Below the pieces are notes generated by a model that worked only from the letters and a program-made list of their open reading frames with translations, had not been told where the DNA came from and ran no database searches. From [Flexibacter] sp. ATCC 35208 (GTDB taxonomy: Bacteria; Bacteroidota; Bacteroidia; Chitinophagales; Chitinophagaceae), in assembly GCF_001975825.1 (NCBI RefSeq), contig NZ_MTKN01000024.1:1-64000 (forward strand): a stretch of DNA of 64,000 nucleotides, in the 5' to 3' direction. The position numbers and the translations under genes were made by a program. The number at the start of each line of letters is the position of its first letter. Position 1 is the first letter of the stretch. This document shows positions 35,957 to 46,078 of the stretch, one piece after another.

Positions 35957-38900
35957 ATGCGATGCTATCTACAATTTAAAAAACCTCGGCAATTCCACGT
36001 GCCATTAAAACTGCTACTAAAAACATTTCTATTAGTTATGTTCACCGCCCTTCAGGTACATGGTAAGGCACAAAATGTGACCATATCGGAGCGCAATGTG
36101 CCGCTGGAAAAACTCCTGATGGACCTGAAAGAACAAAGCGGTTACAATTTTCTCTATAACGCACCCATGCTCGCCAGCGCACGCCCAGTAAGCATTTCAG
36201 TGACCAACTCTCCGATCGATGAGGTGCTGCGCCTTTGCTTCAAAGACCAGCCACTTGATTATGTGATCAAGCAGAAAACCATCATCATCAGACAAAAAGA
36301 TAAACCTGCTACGCCTCCTGCTCCTCCTGCCGATATCACCATCAGCGGTAGAGTGACCAACGATGCCAACGAAGCATTGCCCGGCGTAAGCATTGGTATC
36401 AAAGGGACTTCCAGAGGCACCACCTCCGATGCCAACGGGAACTTCATTCTCCATGTGCGTAGTGAAAACGATACACTGGTATTTACTTTCATCGGCTTCT
36501 CTGCCAGAGAAGTAGTGGTAGGCAACCGTACCCGTATCGATATTAAATTATCTGCTGAAAACAAGTCCCTGGGGGAAGTGGTAGTGGTAGGTTACGGTCA
36601 GCAAACAAAAGCAACCGTAACAGGTGCGGTAGCTGCCATTAAAAGCGCTGACATCGTCCGCACCAAAAATGAAAACGTAACCAACATGCTGACAGGTAAA
36701 CTGGCCGGCGTACGTATCGTACAGAAATCTTCCGAACCCGGTACCTTCAACAATACCTTCGATATTCGTGGTATGGGCGATGCGTTGATCATTATCGATG
36801 GTATCCCCCGCGATAACATGTCCCGCCTGAACCCTGACGATGTGGAAAGCATCTCTGTGCTGAAAGACGCGTCTGCAGCGGTATACGGGGTACGCGCGGC
36901 AAACGGCGTGGTGCTCATCACAACTAAAAAAGGAAAGGCGGGTACCAACGTCATCAACTACAACGCTAACTTCGGTATTCAAACCCCGATCGGCTCTCCG
37001 AAAAGCACCAGCGCTGCCGACTGGATGACCCTCGCAAATGAGAAATCCATGCATAACCAGAACGGTGGTACACTCCGCTACTCCCTCGACGAAGTAGAAG
37101 CCTACAGAAACGGTACCAAACAAGGTACTGACTGGTACAAAGCCGTAATCAGGCCATCTGCACCTATGTCTCAGCACAACCTGAGCACCAGTGGCGGTTC
37201 TGACAGGGTACAGTACTATGCATCTCTCGGTTACCTTTCTCAGGAATCTTTCCTGCGTAGTAACAGCAACAGCTACAAACGTTACAACTTACGCTCTAAC
37301 GTAACAGGCCGGATCACTGATCGTTTGAAAGCTGACTTCCAGCTGAACGGTATCTTCGACGAGTCCAATAAGAACTACGAATCCACCGACTGGATCATCC
37401 GCTCTATGGAAAGATCTGCTGCTATTCAGCCAATTTACTCCAATGACAATCACGACTACCTGCAGGTTGGTTCTGTAGACGGTTCCAACCCTGTAGCCAT
37501 GGCAGACGCTAACCAGTCTGGTTACAGAAAATATGGCAACAAATGGTTCCAGTCTAACGTGAGCCTGGAATACGATGTTCCCGGCATCACAGGTCTGCGT
37601 GCAAAAGGTATGTTCGGTTACGACTATCAGTTACTCGACAACAAGATCTATAAAAAGCAATACAACCTCTACAACTACGACGACGCGACCGAATCTTATA
37701 ACGCAACTACCAACCAGAGTCCCAGCAACATCCGCAGGGAATTCTATACCAAGCAATCCATCCTTACTCAGTTCTCACTGAACTACATGCGTACCTTCAA
37801 CGAAGTGCATAATGTGAGCGTCCTTGCTTTGGTAGAAGGTCAGCACCGTCAGGGAGATAACATCTTTGCAGCCCGTGATCTTTCTCTGGCACTGGATCAG
37901 CTCTCCGCAGGTAACAGTGATAACCAGCAGGGTAGCATGTCTACCAACAGCGCTGACCTGTATGACTATGCAAACATTGGTTATGTAGGTAAGGCTAACT
38001 ATAACTACAAAGGCAAGTACCTCGCAGAGTTCGGGTTCCGTTATGATGGTTCCTCCCGCTTTGATGCTGCTCACCGTTGGGGCTTCTTCCCTTCTGGTTC
38101 CGTGGGTTGGCGCTTTACAGATGAAAACTTCTGGAAAAACCTGGATGTAAAATTCATCGACAACGCCAAGTTCCGTGCATCATATGGTGTGCTGGGTGAT
38201 GACAACGCTTCTACCTATCAATACCTGAATGGTTACACATATCCTGCAGGCGGCGATAATAACAACCTGCCAGGTGGTTCTGTATTCGATGGTACTTATG
38301 TGAACAGCTCTGTAAGTACTGGTATCGCGAACAAAAATATTACATGGTATACTGCGAAAACATTTGACGTAGGTCTGGACCTCAATACCAAAAACGGTAT
38401 GTTCGGTTTGATCGTAGACTACTTCCAGCGTAAGCGTAGTGGCTTGCTGGCCACCCGCAGTGTAAGTCTGCCATCAGTCGTAGGCGCTGCACTGCCTCAG
38501 GAAAACCTGAATGGCGATATGACCCGTGGTATCGATATCGAAGTCACACATCACTACAAAATTGGTGAAGTGAGCTATAATGTAAGAGGTACTTTCGGTT
38601 TCACCCGCACACAATATACTTATCAGGAAGTAGGTAAATATGGTAACAATTACAACGAATGGAGAAGCAATAACAACAACCGCTACTCTGATATGGTATG
38701 GGGTTTCAAAGGCATCGGCCAGTTCCAGAGCTACGAAGAAATAGCCAATAGCAAAGTGAAATATGACCAGGGTACACTGCCCGGCGACTATAAATACGAA
38801 GATACCAATGGTGACGGCATCATCTCTGACCTTGACTTACAGCCTATCAGCTATAGCGGCAGACCGATGTTCTCCTATGGCCTGACACTGGATGCGAGCT

Positions 38901-39367
38901 GGAAAGGATTTGACCTGGCTATGTTGTTCCAGGGTGCTGCCAAAGTATATGTAAACTATGTTGAGATCTTAGCAGAGCCTATCTGGGGATCCAATTATTC
39001 CAACGCACTTGAAATGTTTATGGACAGATGGCATCCTCAGGATCCAACTGCCAACCCTTACGATCCTAATACTAAATGGGTGAAAGGTAAATACGCTTAC
39101 ACAGGCACCGTGGCAAGAGGCAACTCTACATTCTCTTATTTCAATGCCAGCTACCTCCGTCTGAAAACGGTTGAGTTAGGCTACACCTTACCGGTATCCC
39201 TGCTGAAACGTGCAGGTATCAAAGGTGCGAGAGTGTATTGCAACATCTACAACGCCCACACCTGGTCAAGCATGAAATTCATTGATCCGGAACATCCTGC
39301 TGACAGTTATGGTAACGTATATCCGCTGAACCGTACCTACAACATGGGCTTCACCATCAATCTTTAA
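35957..39367 (+). CDS. SusC/RagA-type TonB-dependent transporter with STN domain
   Basis: This 1136-residue outer-membrane barrel has a signal segment (about 15-38), STN domain (about 42-112), a carboxypeptidase-regulatory-like domain (about 126-203) and a plug starting at VVVVGYGQQTKATVTGAV. It ends in YNMGFTINL, a typical barrel C-terminus. With the STN domain it can signal through the FecR protein encoded upstream. The SusD partner follows 11 bp later. Confidence 0.97.
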   Translation: MRCYLQFKKPRQFHVPLKLLLKTFLLVMFTALQVHGKAQNVTISERNVPLEKLLMDLKEQSGYNFLYNAPMLASARPVSISVTNSPIDEVLRLCFKDQPLDYVIKQKTIIIRQKDKPATPPAPPADITISGRVTNDANEALPGVSIGIKGTSRGTTSDANGNFILHVRSENDTLVFTFIGFSAREVVVGNRTRIDIKLSAENKSLGEVVVVGYGQQTKATVTGAVAAIKSADIVRTKNENVTNMLTGKLAGVRIVQKSSEPGTFNNTFDIRGMGDALIIIDGIPRDNMSRLNPDDVESISVLKDASAAVYGVRAANGVVLITTKKGKAGTNVINYNANFGIQTPIGSPKSTSAADWMTLANEKSMHNQNGGTLRYSLDEVEAYRNGTKQGTDWYKAVIRPSAPMSQHNLSTSGGSDRVQYYASLGYLSQESFLRSNSNSYKRYNLRSNVTGRITDRLKADFQLNGIFDESNKNYESTDWIIRSMERSAAIQPIYSNDNHDYLQVGSVDGSNPVAMADANQSGYRKYGNKWFQSNVSLEYDVPGITGLRAKGMFGYDYQLLDNKIYKKQYNLYNYDDATESYNATTNQSPSNIRREFYTKQSILTQFSLNYMRTFNEVHNVSVLALVEGQHRQGDNIFAARDLSLALDQLSAGNSDNQQGSMSTNSADLYDYANIGYVGKANYNYKGKYLAEFGFRYDGSSRFDAAHRWGFFPSGSVGWRFTDENFWKNLDVKFIDNAKFRASYGVLGDDNASTYQYLNGYTYPAGGDNNNLPGGSVFDGTYVNSSVSTGIANKNITWYTAKTFDVGLDLNTKNGMFGLIVDYFQRKRSGLLATRSVSLPSVVGAALPQENLNGDMTRGIDIEVTHHYKIGEVSYNVRGTFGFTRTQYTYQEVGKYGNNYNEWRSNNNNRYSDMVWGFKGIGQFQSYEEIANSKVKYDQGTLPGDYKYEDTNGDGIISDLDLQPISYSGRPMFSYGLTLDASWKGFDLAMLFQGAAKVYVNYVEILAEPIWGSNYSNALEMFMDRWHPQDPTANPYDPNTKWVKGKYAYTGTVARGNSTFSYFNASYLRLKTVELGYTLPVSLLKRAGIKGARVYCNIYNAHTWSSMKFIDPEHPADSYGNVYPLNRTYNMGFTINL

Positions 39368-39378
39368 TTCTTGTGATT

Positions 39379-41319
39379 ATGAAAAAGTTTAAATATATAC
39401 TACCATTCATACTGGGTTTTTCGCTCTTTTCCTGTACCAAACTGGATATCTCTCCAACCAATATCATCCAGGACGGTGATATCTTCGGTTCAGAAGCAGG
39501 TATCAATTCCTACATGGCAAGGATCTACAGCGAAATGCCGATCGAAGATTTCCGTTATAGTCCCAACTATCTGTTCAATCACTTCTGGGTACTACAGGTA
39601 CCAGGTACGATGTCAGGCGAAGCATTGTGCCGCGAAGTAGGTGGTGCTAAGAACGAGTCTACATCTACAGATTATGGCGATACATGGAGCGATCTTTACA
39701 CCGTGATCAGGGAATGCAATTACTTCCTGGAAAACATTAAAAACTACCAAAGCAGTTATTCTACTGCCAAGGTGGCCCAGTTCAAAGGGGAAGCTTACTT
39801 TATACGTGCCTTCACTTACTATGCACTGGTAAAACGCTATGGTGGCGTACCGTTGGTAACACGTGTACTGAACTATCCATCAGAATCCATCTCAGATGTA
39901 GACATCGCACGCTCTTCAGAGGAAGATACCTGGAAACTGGTGGGTGCCGATTATGATAGTGCGATTGCTTTATTACCAGCTACCAACCAGGTAGGTCGTG
40001 CCAATAAATATGCGGCGTATGCTATGAAGGCGAGAGCCATGGTGCACGCGGGATCTATTGCAAAATACAATACAAACTCATACATCGTAGGTGGTATTCG
40101 CCTCTGTGGCATGAGTACAGACCTGGCAAAAGATTTCTATACACAGGCTTACAATGCAGCACTGGCGGTAGATGCAGGTGGCTATTCCCTGTATATGAAT
40201 GAATGGGCGTCTGGTGATAAAACCGCTCAGTACACCAACTATAAAAATATCTTCTCCAATGCCAGCAGTTCAGAAGCGATCTTTGTAAAACAATACAGCT
40301 ATCCTGAAAGTGTACATGGTTATGATGCATACAATGTACCTGCTCAATATAAAGGTGCAAACGGTTATTCTTCTGAGACCAATCCTACCCTGAATTTCGT
40401 AGAAATGTTCGATGGTATTCCTAAAGATGGAAACGGACATGTAGATGTATACAACAGCAATGGTACTTACAAACTCTATGACAGCACCATGCAGTTTTTT
40501 GCAGATGCAGAGCCTCGTCTAAGAGCGACGGTTATCTTACCGAACGATCAGTTCAAAGGCACTGCCTGTCAGATATGGAGAGGTATTTATACCGGTGCAT
40601 CCACGTCATCTATAGCCCGCCTTATTCCTGAAGGCAGTACGACCAAGTATGAAAATTCATCCAGCGCTTCTCAGTTAGTCACCTCTTCCAGTGGTAGTCA
40701 GACGGCATATACACTGCACGATGGTACTAAAATGAATCCTGCTGGTGCAGCGGGTGTATTTTATGGAGATAACACCTGCGCTATGTCCGGCTTCACCATC
40801 CGCAAATGGTTGAATGAAGGGATGGCACAGGAAGAAGTACTGGAAAACAGATCTGCACAACCATGGATTGAAATGCGCTATGCAGAGGTATTACTGATCC
40901 GTGCAGAAGCTGCAGCAGAACTGGCTACGCTGGGTACAGCCGATTACCTGAATGATGCCTATACCAGCATTGACAAGATCAGAACCCGTGCAGGTGCAGA
41001 TCTGTTATCAGGTATAGAAAAAGCATCTCCCGATGCATTCATTAGTGCAGTACGCAAAGAACGTCGTAAAGAACTGGCCTTCGAAAACAAAGTATGGTGG
41101 GATTTAAAACGTTGGAGAGTGATTGCAACCGAACAGTCCAATACCCGCTGGCGTACACTGATGCCGTTTTATGCTGATAATGCCGGCAAATGGTTCTTCG
41201 ATGCACGCTATGATGAAAGGGGTAGTACGTTCACATTTGATACGCGCTGGTACTACCAGGAACTGCCGGGGGCAGCGATTACAACCAGTACTAAGGTGGT
41301 GCAGAATTCAGGCTATTAA
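39379..41319 (+). CDS. SusD/RagB-family surface lipoprotein
   Basis: This 646-residue substrate-binding lipoprotein has a signal MKKFKYILPFILGFSLFSC (lipid Cys at 19). The ATG at 39379 is chosen over a GTG two codons earlier. The SusD C-terminal hallmark is RKERRKELAFENKVWWDLKR, and the N-terminal helical region holds RECNYFLENIKNYQ. It pairs with the SusC at 35957. Confidence 0.96.
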   Translation: MKKFKYILPFILGFSLFSCTKLDISPTNIIQDGDIFGSEAGINSYMARIYSEMPIEDFRYSPNYLFNHFWVLQVPGTMSGEALCREVGGAKNESTSTDYGDTWSDLYTVIRECNYFLENIKNYQSSYSTAKVAQFKGEAYFIRAFTYYALVKRYGGVPLVTRVLNYPSESISDVDIARSSEEDTWKLVGADYDSAIALLPATNQVGRANKYAAYAMKARAMVHAGSIAKYNTNSYIVGGIRLCGMSTDLAKDFYTQAYNAALAVDAGGYSLYMNEWASGDKTAQYTNYKNIFSNASSSEAIFVKQYSYPESVHGYDAYNVPAQYKGANGYSSETNPTLNFVEMFDGIPKDGNGHVDVYNSNGTYKLYDSTMQFFADAEPRLRATVILPNDQFKGTACQIWRGIYTGASTSSIARLIPEGSTTKYENSSSASQLVTSSSGSQTAYTLHDGTKMNPAGAAGVFYGDNTCAMSGFTIRKWLNEGMAQEEVLENRSAQPWIEMRYAEVLLIRAEAAAELATLGTADYLNDAYTSIDKIRTRAGADLLSGIEKASPDAFISAVRKERRKELAFENKVWWDLKRWRVIATEQSNTRWRTLMPFYADNAGKWFFDARYDERGSTFTFDTRWYYQELPGAAITTSTKVVQNSGY

Positions 41320-41337
41320 TCTACTAAAACTTTGAAG

Positions 41338-42084
41338 ATGATGAAAATTCAATATATAGTTTTGGCGCTGGGGCTGTTTTGCTCCTGCACGAAATATGAT
41401 AACAAGGATAAGCCTTCCATGGTATTGAAAGGTTTGATCACAGACTCGATCACTGGTCAGGGATTGCAGACGCAGGTGGGTGATAATGGTGTAAGGTTCA
41501 AATTGCTGGACCTGAATTATTCAGCAAGTCCTACCCCATTTTATTTTACAACCAATCAGGATGGTACGTTTGAGTGTTCCGTTATTCCTGCAGGGAAGTA
41601 TAATGTAACACCGCTCGGGCCATTCGTGCCGCTTGTACAATTGGATGCCAATGGAGATACGACGAAAAATGCGAGTGTGACAATTGATATCAATGGTACG
41701 GTGACGCAGAATTTTACAGTAGTGCCTTTCCTTGAAGTGGAATGGATCGGGGATCCGGTGGTGAATACCGATAATACTATTACGGTGCAGTTCAGGGTGT
41801 CCAGAGGTACAACATTGCCGGCGTATCAGCAGGATCTGGGGAATATTTATCTGTTCGTGAATTCAAGCAGTTATAATGTGGGTGATAATAATTATGATTC
41901 ACGTTATACAGTGGCAGTGAGCAATCCGACCACTCAGTTGGGACAAACGATTACAGTAACGACTCCTGTGTTACCATATACAAATGCAACTTATTACCTG
42001 CGTGCTGGTGGACGAATTAATTATAGTGTAGATGGTGTGAACAGGTATAATTATAATGAGCCGATAGCGGTGAAAGTACCGTAA
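41338..42084 (+). CDS. DUF3823-type SusE-position lipoprotein
   Basis: This 248-residue lipoprotein (MMKIQYIVLALGLFCSC) follows SusD by 18 bp. It has the DUF3823 layout: a carboxypeptidase-regulatory-like N-terminal domain (MVLKGLITDSITGQGLQTQ, about 29-115) and a second beta domain (about 118-248). Such proteins probably hold glycan at the surface. Start chosen at the ATG after an in-frame TTG. Confidence 0.85.
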   Translation: MMKIQYIVLALGLFCSCTKYDNKDKPSMVLKGLITDSITGQGLQTQVGDNGVRFKLLDLNYSASPTPFYFTTNQDGTFECSVIPAGKYNVTPLGPFVPLVQLDANGDTTKNASVTIDINGTVTQNFTVVPFLEVEWIGDPVVNTDNTITVQFRVSRGTTLPAYQQDLGNIYLFVNSSSYNVGDNNYDSRYTVAVSNPTTQLGQTITVTTPVLPYTNATYYLRAGGRINYSVDGVNRYNYNEPIAVKVP

Positions 42085-42298
42085 GGCTCTTTGTGCGAAT
42101 TCCACTTTTTATGGCATCTGTGTTTGCTGTCTACAAGGCCACAGGCCATCATAGCAAGTTCCTTCCGCCTACGGCGGAAGGGCTTGTTACAAATGTGACT
42201 CAGTTAATTGTGTTTAGTGTGCTATCAGTATAACTCATTGCTCTTATGTAGGAGTGAGTTATTTCAAAGTTTTTAATTACAGGTCTCAACTTTCCATT
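42085..42298. other. Spacer with a perfect 9 bp palindromic hairpin
   Basis: The spacer before the secreted protein gene contains CCTTCCGCC-TAC-GGCGGAAGG (42161-42181), flanked by AAG and CTT that extend the pairing after a bulge. No T tract follows, so it resembles a REP-type element more than a terminator. The rest shows no gene. Confidence 0.55.
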
Positions 42299-44422
42299 AT
42301 GAAGAAACCATTGCTTCTACTCTCCTGCTTTTGCCTGTCCTTATTGGCAACTGCGCAGAAAGGAGAAAAAACAGCCTTTCAGACCAGCAGTCCGTGGCGG
42401 CCTGAAATAGACGTAAGATCAGACATCGCCATCGTATATGGCGCAGGTGATCATCATAACATGACCTTCGAACAAAGAGTAAAATCATGGCGTGACCATG
42501 GCTACACCGTTCAATTCATGACAGGCATTGCCTGGGGCTCTTATGATGATTATTTTCTTGGTAAATGGGATGGAAAAAACCATCTTGGTATTGGTCAGGT
42601 TATGCAAAATGGCGATACCATCTGGCATGGTCACAACATTCCTTATGTTGTACCGGAAAGCACCTTTATCGAATACATGAAAAAGGGTGTAGTCAAAAAA
42701 GTGATCGACGCAGGCATCACCGCCATCTACCTCGAAGAACCTGAATTCTGGGCACGTGCCGGTTATGGCCAGACTTTCAAAGACGAATGGCAACGTTATT
42801 ACGGGTTCCCATGGCGGCCACAGCATGAGTCTCCGGAAAATACTTATTTGTCCAGCAAACTGAAGTACCATTTATATTATAATGCGATTAAGGAAGTCTC
42901 CTCTTACGCGAAAGCCTATGGAAAAACCAAAGGCCTGGATGTAAAGGTGTACATTCCTACGCACTCATTGGTCAACTACTCTTCCTGGAAGATCGTTAGT
43001 CCCGAAGCAAGTCTGGCATCATTACCCAGTATTGACGGGTACATTGCACAGGTATGGACAGGCACTTCCCGCGAACCTACATTCTTCAATGGGTTAGAGA
43101 AAGAGCGTGTGTTTGAAAATGCTTTTTTAGAATATGGCTCTGTTATTTCAATGACCGCACCTACGAACAGGAAGGTGTTCTTATTGACTGACCCTATCGA
43201 AGACTGGCCGCGTGACTGGAGTGATTACAAACGTAATTACCAGGCGACATTCACCGCCAAGATCCTTTACCCGATGGTAGCTGATTACGAAGTAATGCCA
43301 TGGCCTGAGCGTATATACACCAGACCTTACAAAGTAGCGAATAGTGATAGCATGGTATTGATACCTAAATACTATTCTACACAAATGCAGGTGATGGTAA
43401 ATGCGCTGAATGATATGCCGCGCTCTGCGAATCGGGTGACGGGGGTAAATGGGATAGGTGTGCTGATGGGAAATTCCCTGATGTTCCAGCGTTTCCCAAC
43501 GCATAATGGTTTTGAAGATCCGCAGTTCTCCAACTTTTATGGGCAGACATTACCGCTGTTGAAATTAGGGATCCCTGTTCAGACGGTGCATATGGAAAAC
43601 CTGTCCTTTGCAGCTAGTCTGAAAGATATCAGGGTGTTGGTAATGAGTTATTCCAATATGAAACCAATGAGTGCTGATGTACATAAATATATTGCTGAAT
43701 GGGTAAAGAAAGGGGGTATACTGGTGTATTGTTCAAAAGACGACGATCCATACCAGTCAGTGATGGAGTGGTGGAATACGAAGGGAAATCATTATAAAAC
43801 GCCTTCCGCGCATTTGTTCGGTTTGTTAGGGATTGCTCCAGATGGAGGGAAGTATAATGTTGGAAAAGGGAAGGTGTATATCATAAAAGAAGATCCGAAG
43901 AACTTTGTGATGCAGGTGAATGGGGCAGATAATTATGTGGCGACAATAAAAGAAGCCTTTGGTGGGAATATACAGACCAAAAACAATCTTTATTTAGAAA
44001 GAGGCCCATATGATATTGTAGCGGTGATGGATGAGGTGGCGGATAAAACCCCTTATGTGATCAAAGGACCTGTGGTGGACCTGTTTGATCCTACATTGCC
44101 GGTATTGGCCCGGAAAATAGTAGAACCTGGTTCTCAGGCTTTCCTGTATAATATTAATAGAGTGGCGGATAAGTCTAAGCCAAAGGTATTAGCTGCTGCT
44201 GCAAGGATATATGATGAGGTGGTGACGGCGAACAGCTATAGTTTTACAGCAAAGAGTCCTGTGAACACAATTAATGCGATGCGGGTGTTATTGCCTGCGG
44301 AGCCGAAAGAGGTAGTGACAGGTAATAAGGAGGTGGTGAAGTCATGGGATGAAAGCTCCCATACCCTTTATCTTGGATTTGATAATAGTCCGGATGGGGT
44401 GAAGGTGAATATTAAATGGTAG
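42299..44422 (+). CDS. Large secreted protein, putative glycoside hydrolase
   Basis: This 707-residue exported protein starts best at 42299 (MKKPLLLLSCFCLSLLATAQ, signal peptide), not at the earlier ATG 42254. The first 350 residues suggest a (beta/alpha)8 barrel with acidic residues at the end of a strand (ITAIYLEEPEFW, Glu146-147 and Glu149). Around residues 445-480 a flavodoxin-like region (IRVLVMSYSNMKP, WVKKGGILVYCSKDDD) recalls the trimerisation domain of GH42 beta-galactosidases. I do not recognise a named family. As last gene of the second SusCD locus it is probably the locus hydrolase. Confidence 0.8.
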   Translation: MKKPLLLLSCFCLSLLATAQKGEKTAFQTSSPWRPEIDVRSDIAIVYGAGDHHNMTFEQRVKSWRDHGYTVQFMTGIAWGSYDDYFLGKWDGKNHLGIGQVMQNGDTIWHGHNIPYVVPESTFIEYMKKGVVKKVIDAGITAIYLEEPEFWARAGYGQTFKDEWQRYYGFPWRPQHESPENTYLSSKLKYHLYYNAIKEVSSYAKAYGKTKGLDVKVYIPTHSLVNYSSWKIVSPEASLASLPSIDGYIAQVWTGTSREPTFFNGLEKERVFENAFLEYGSVISMTAPTNRKVFLLTDPIEDWPRDWSDYKRNYQATFTAKILYPMVADYEVMPWPERIYTRPYKVANSDSMVLIPKYYSTQMQVMVNALNDMPRSANRVTGVNGIGVLMGNSLMFQRFPTHNGFEDPQFSNFYGQTLPLLKLGIPVQTVHMENLSFAASLKDIRVLVMSYSNMKPMSADVHKYIAEWVKKGGILVYCSKDDDPYQSVMEWWNTKGNHYKTPSAHLFGLLGIAPDGGKYNVGKGKVYIIKEDPKNFVMQVNGADNYVATIKEAFGGNIQTKNNLYLERGPYDIVAVMDEVADKTPYVIKGPVVDLFDPTLPVLARKIVEPGSQAFLYNINRVADKSKPKVLAAAARIYDEVVTANSYSFTAKSPVNTINAMRVLLPAEPKEVVTGNKEVVKSWDESSHTLYLGFDNSPDGVKVNIKW

Positions 44423-44452
44423 ATGAGCAGGCCGCCAAATACCCGCTCCACG

Positions 44453-44479
44453 AAGGGTGTCTCTTTTTGAGGCACCCTT
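44453..44479 (+). terminator. Terminator of the second SusCD locus
   Basis: A stem of about 11 bp with one mismatch (44453-44463 with 44469-44479), T-rich loop and following T-rich tail, 30 bp after the stop codon. Confidence 0.85.
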
Positions 44480-44584
44480 TATTTTTCTTTTGTTGAGGTA
44501 TCCCTGGCTTTTCATTAAAGCTCCTATTTACATTATATTGTAATTATTTTTATACTCATTTCATGAGATATTGATTAATATACC

Positions 44585-44592
44585 TATTTTTG
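44585..44592 (+). promoter_or_regulatory. Bacteroidota -7 promoter box (TATTTTTG)
   Basis: TATTTTTG fits TAnnTTTG and lies 25 bp before the XRE gene start. No clear -33 box is seen. Confidence 0.45.
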
Positions 44593-44617
44593 CCGATTGA
44601 TATAACTTTTAACAAAA

Positions 44618-44821
44618 ATGAACCGGATAAAAGAGGTTTTAGAACATAAAGGAATAAAACAGAAATGGTTGGCTGAGCAACTGGGCAAAAGCTACAACAT
44701 GATAAATTCCTATGTTCAAAACCGGAGACAGCCGAGTTTAGAAGACCTATACAAAATAGCAGAGATTTTGGATATCGAAGCAAAAGATTTGCTAGTAGAA
44801 AGAATGCACAGAAAGATATAA
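44618..44821 (+). CDS. XRE-family HTH regulator
   Basis: This 67-residue protein is one helix-turn-helix domain (about 4-60; HKGIKQKWLAEQLGKSYNMI, then RRQPSLEDLYKIAEILDIE) of the Cro/CI type. It is the first gene of an AT-richer three-gene cassette, 60 bp before the AlbA_2 gene. The likely role is to control the cassette promoter. Confidence 0.92.
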   Translation: MNRIKEVLEHKGIKQKWLAEQLGKSYNMINSYVQNRRQPSLEDLYKIAEILDIEAKDLLVERMHRKI

Positions 44822-44881
44822 TGTGGCCAAGTATATTAAATATTTAATTAAACCTTAAGACTCAGCTTAAACTATATATCA

Positions 44882-46078
44882 ATGACAGAAGAAAAGGTAT
44901 TACAATTAATTTCTGATATGGAAAGTGATTGGATTGAAAGAACGCGATCTACTGCTGATGATAAGCTTGGTCCTGCAATTTGTGCGTTCAGTAACGATTT
45001 TCCCAACCATAAACATTCAGGTTATTTACTCCTTGGAGTAGATGACGATGGATCGCTTGCTGGCAAAAAGTGGACAGATGACGATTTGCAAAAAATTGGA
45101 GGAATAAAGACCAATGGTAAAATATTACCTCAACCATCTATTATATTAAGTCGGGTATTTAACTTAGAAGGTGGAGATGTAGTTGTAATTGAGGTAAAAC
45201 CATCTACATATCCCCCTGTTCGTTATGATGGAAGATGCTGGATAAGGATTGGGCCGAGAAGAGATAAAGCTACATTGGAAGAGGAACGTATGCTTACAGA
45301 AAGAAGGGTTTCTTATGCCAAAACTTATGATCTGGTGCCCGCTTTAGGCTCAAATGTTGCTGATCTTAGTGTTGATTTATTTAAAATTTCCTATTTGCCT
45401 AATGCAATAGATAAAGAAACTTTGATAGAAAATGGCAGAACAATAGAGGAGCAATTAGCGTCATTAAGGTTTTATGATACAAAGGAGAAATGTCCCACTA
45501 ATGGAGGGATTTTAATGTTTGGAATAAACCCGGAATTTTTTCTTCCTGGATCATATATTCAATATATAAAATTTTCTGGTGAAGAAATGACCAGCGATGT
45601 AGAATATGAAAAGAAATTTTCTGGAGCATTAATTACGGAGTTACAACTATTGGATAATTTCATAAAGGGTAACATAATTAAAGACAGACCTGTAAAAGGA
45701 GAATCTTTCCAGGAAAATACATTACGTAATTATCCCTATTGGGCACTTCGTGAATTGGTAATGAATGCCATTATGCATAGAAGCTACGAATCCAACGCGC
45801 CTATTTATATTTACGAATTTTCTAATCGTATTGAAATTATTAATCCGGGAGCTTTATATGGAGAAGCGACTCCTCAAAACTTTCCAAATGCGAGTGACTA
45901 TAGAAATGTGGTATTGGCAGAAGGTATGAAGGTGTTAGGATACGTGAATCGTTTCAATTATGGTGTAAAGCGTGCAATAAGTGAATTAACTCAGAATGGT
46001 AATGGGAAACCTAATTTTGACTTGTCATTAGCAACAAAGTTCAAAGTTACCATACCGATAAATCAGCAATGGCAATGA
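44882..46078 (+). CDS. AlbA_2 (Schlafen-like) DNA-binding and GHKL-ATPase-like protein
   Basis: This 398-residue protein has an N-terminal AlbA_2 domain (about 14-125; ESDWIERT, AICAFSNDFPNHKHSGYLLL) that typically binds nucleic acid, and a C-terminal HATPase_c_4-type region (about 288-398) with the N-box ELVMNAIMHRSY (291-302) and RIEIINPG (316-323). Between them is a linker with GGILMFGINPEFFLPG (208-223), typical of the family. It may sense DNA or RNA and use ATP. Its stop overlaps the ParA gene, so both are coupled. Confidence 0.88.
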   Translation: MTEEKVLQLISDMESDWIERTRSTADDKLGPAICAFSNDFPNHKHSGYLLLGVDDDGSLAGKKWTDDDLQKIGGIKTNGKILPQPSIILSRVFNLEGGDVVVIEVKPSTYPPVRYDGRCWIRIGPRRDKATLEEERMLTERRVSYAKTYDLVPALGSNVADLSVDLFKISYLPNAIDKETLIENGRTIEEQLASLRFYDTKEKCPTNGGILMFGINPEFFLPGSYIQYIKFSGEEMTSDVEYEKKFSGALITELQLLDNFIKGNIIKDRPVKGESFQENTLRNYPYWALRELVMNAIMHRSYESNAPIYIYEFSNRIEIINPGALYGEATPQNFPNASDYRNVVLAEGMKVLGYVNRFNYGVKRAISELTQNGNGKPNFDLSLATKFKVTIPINQQWQ

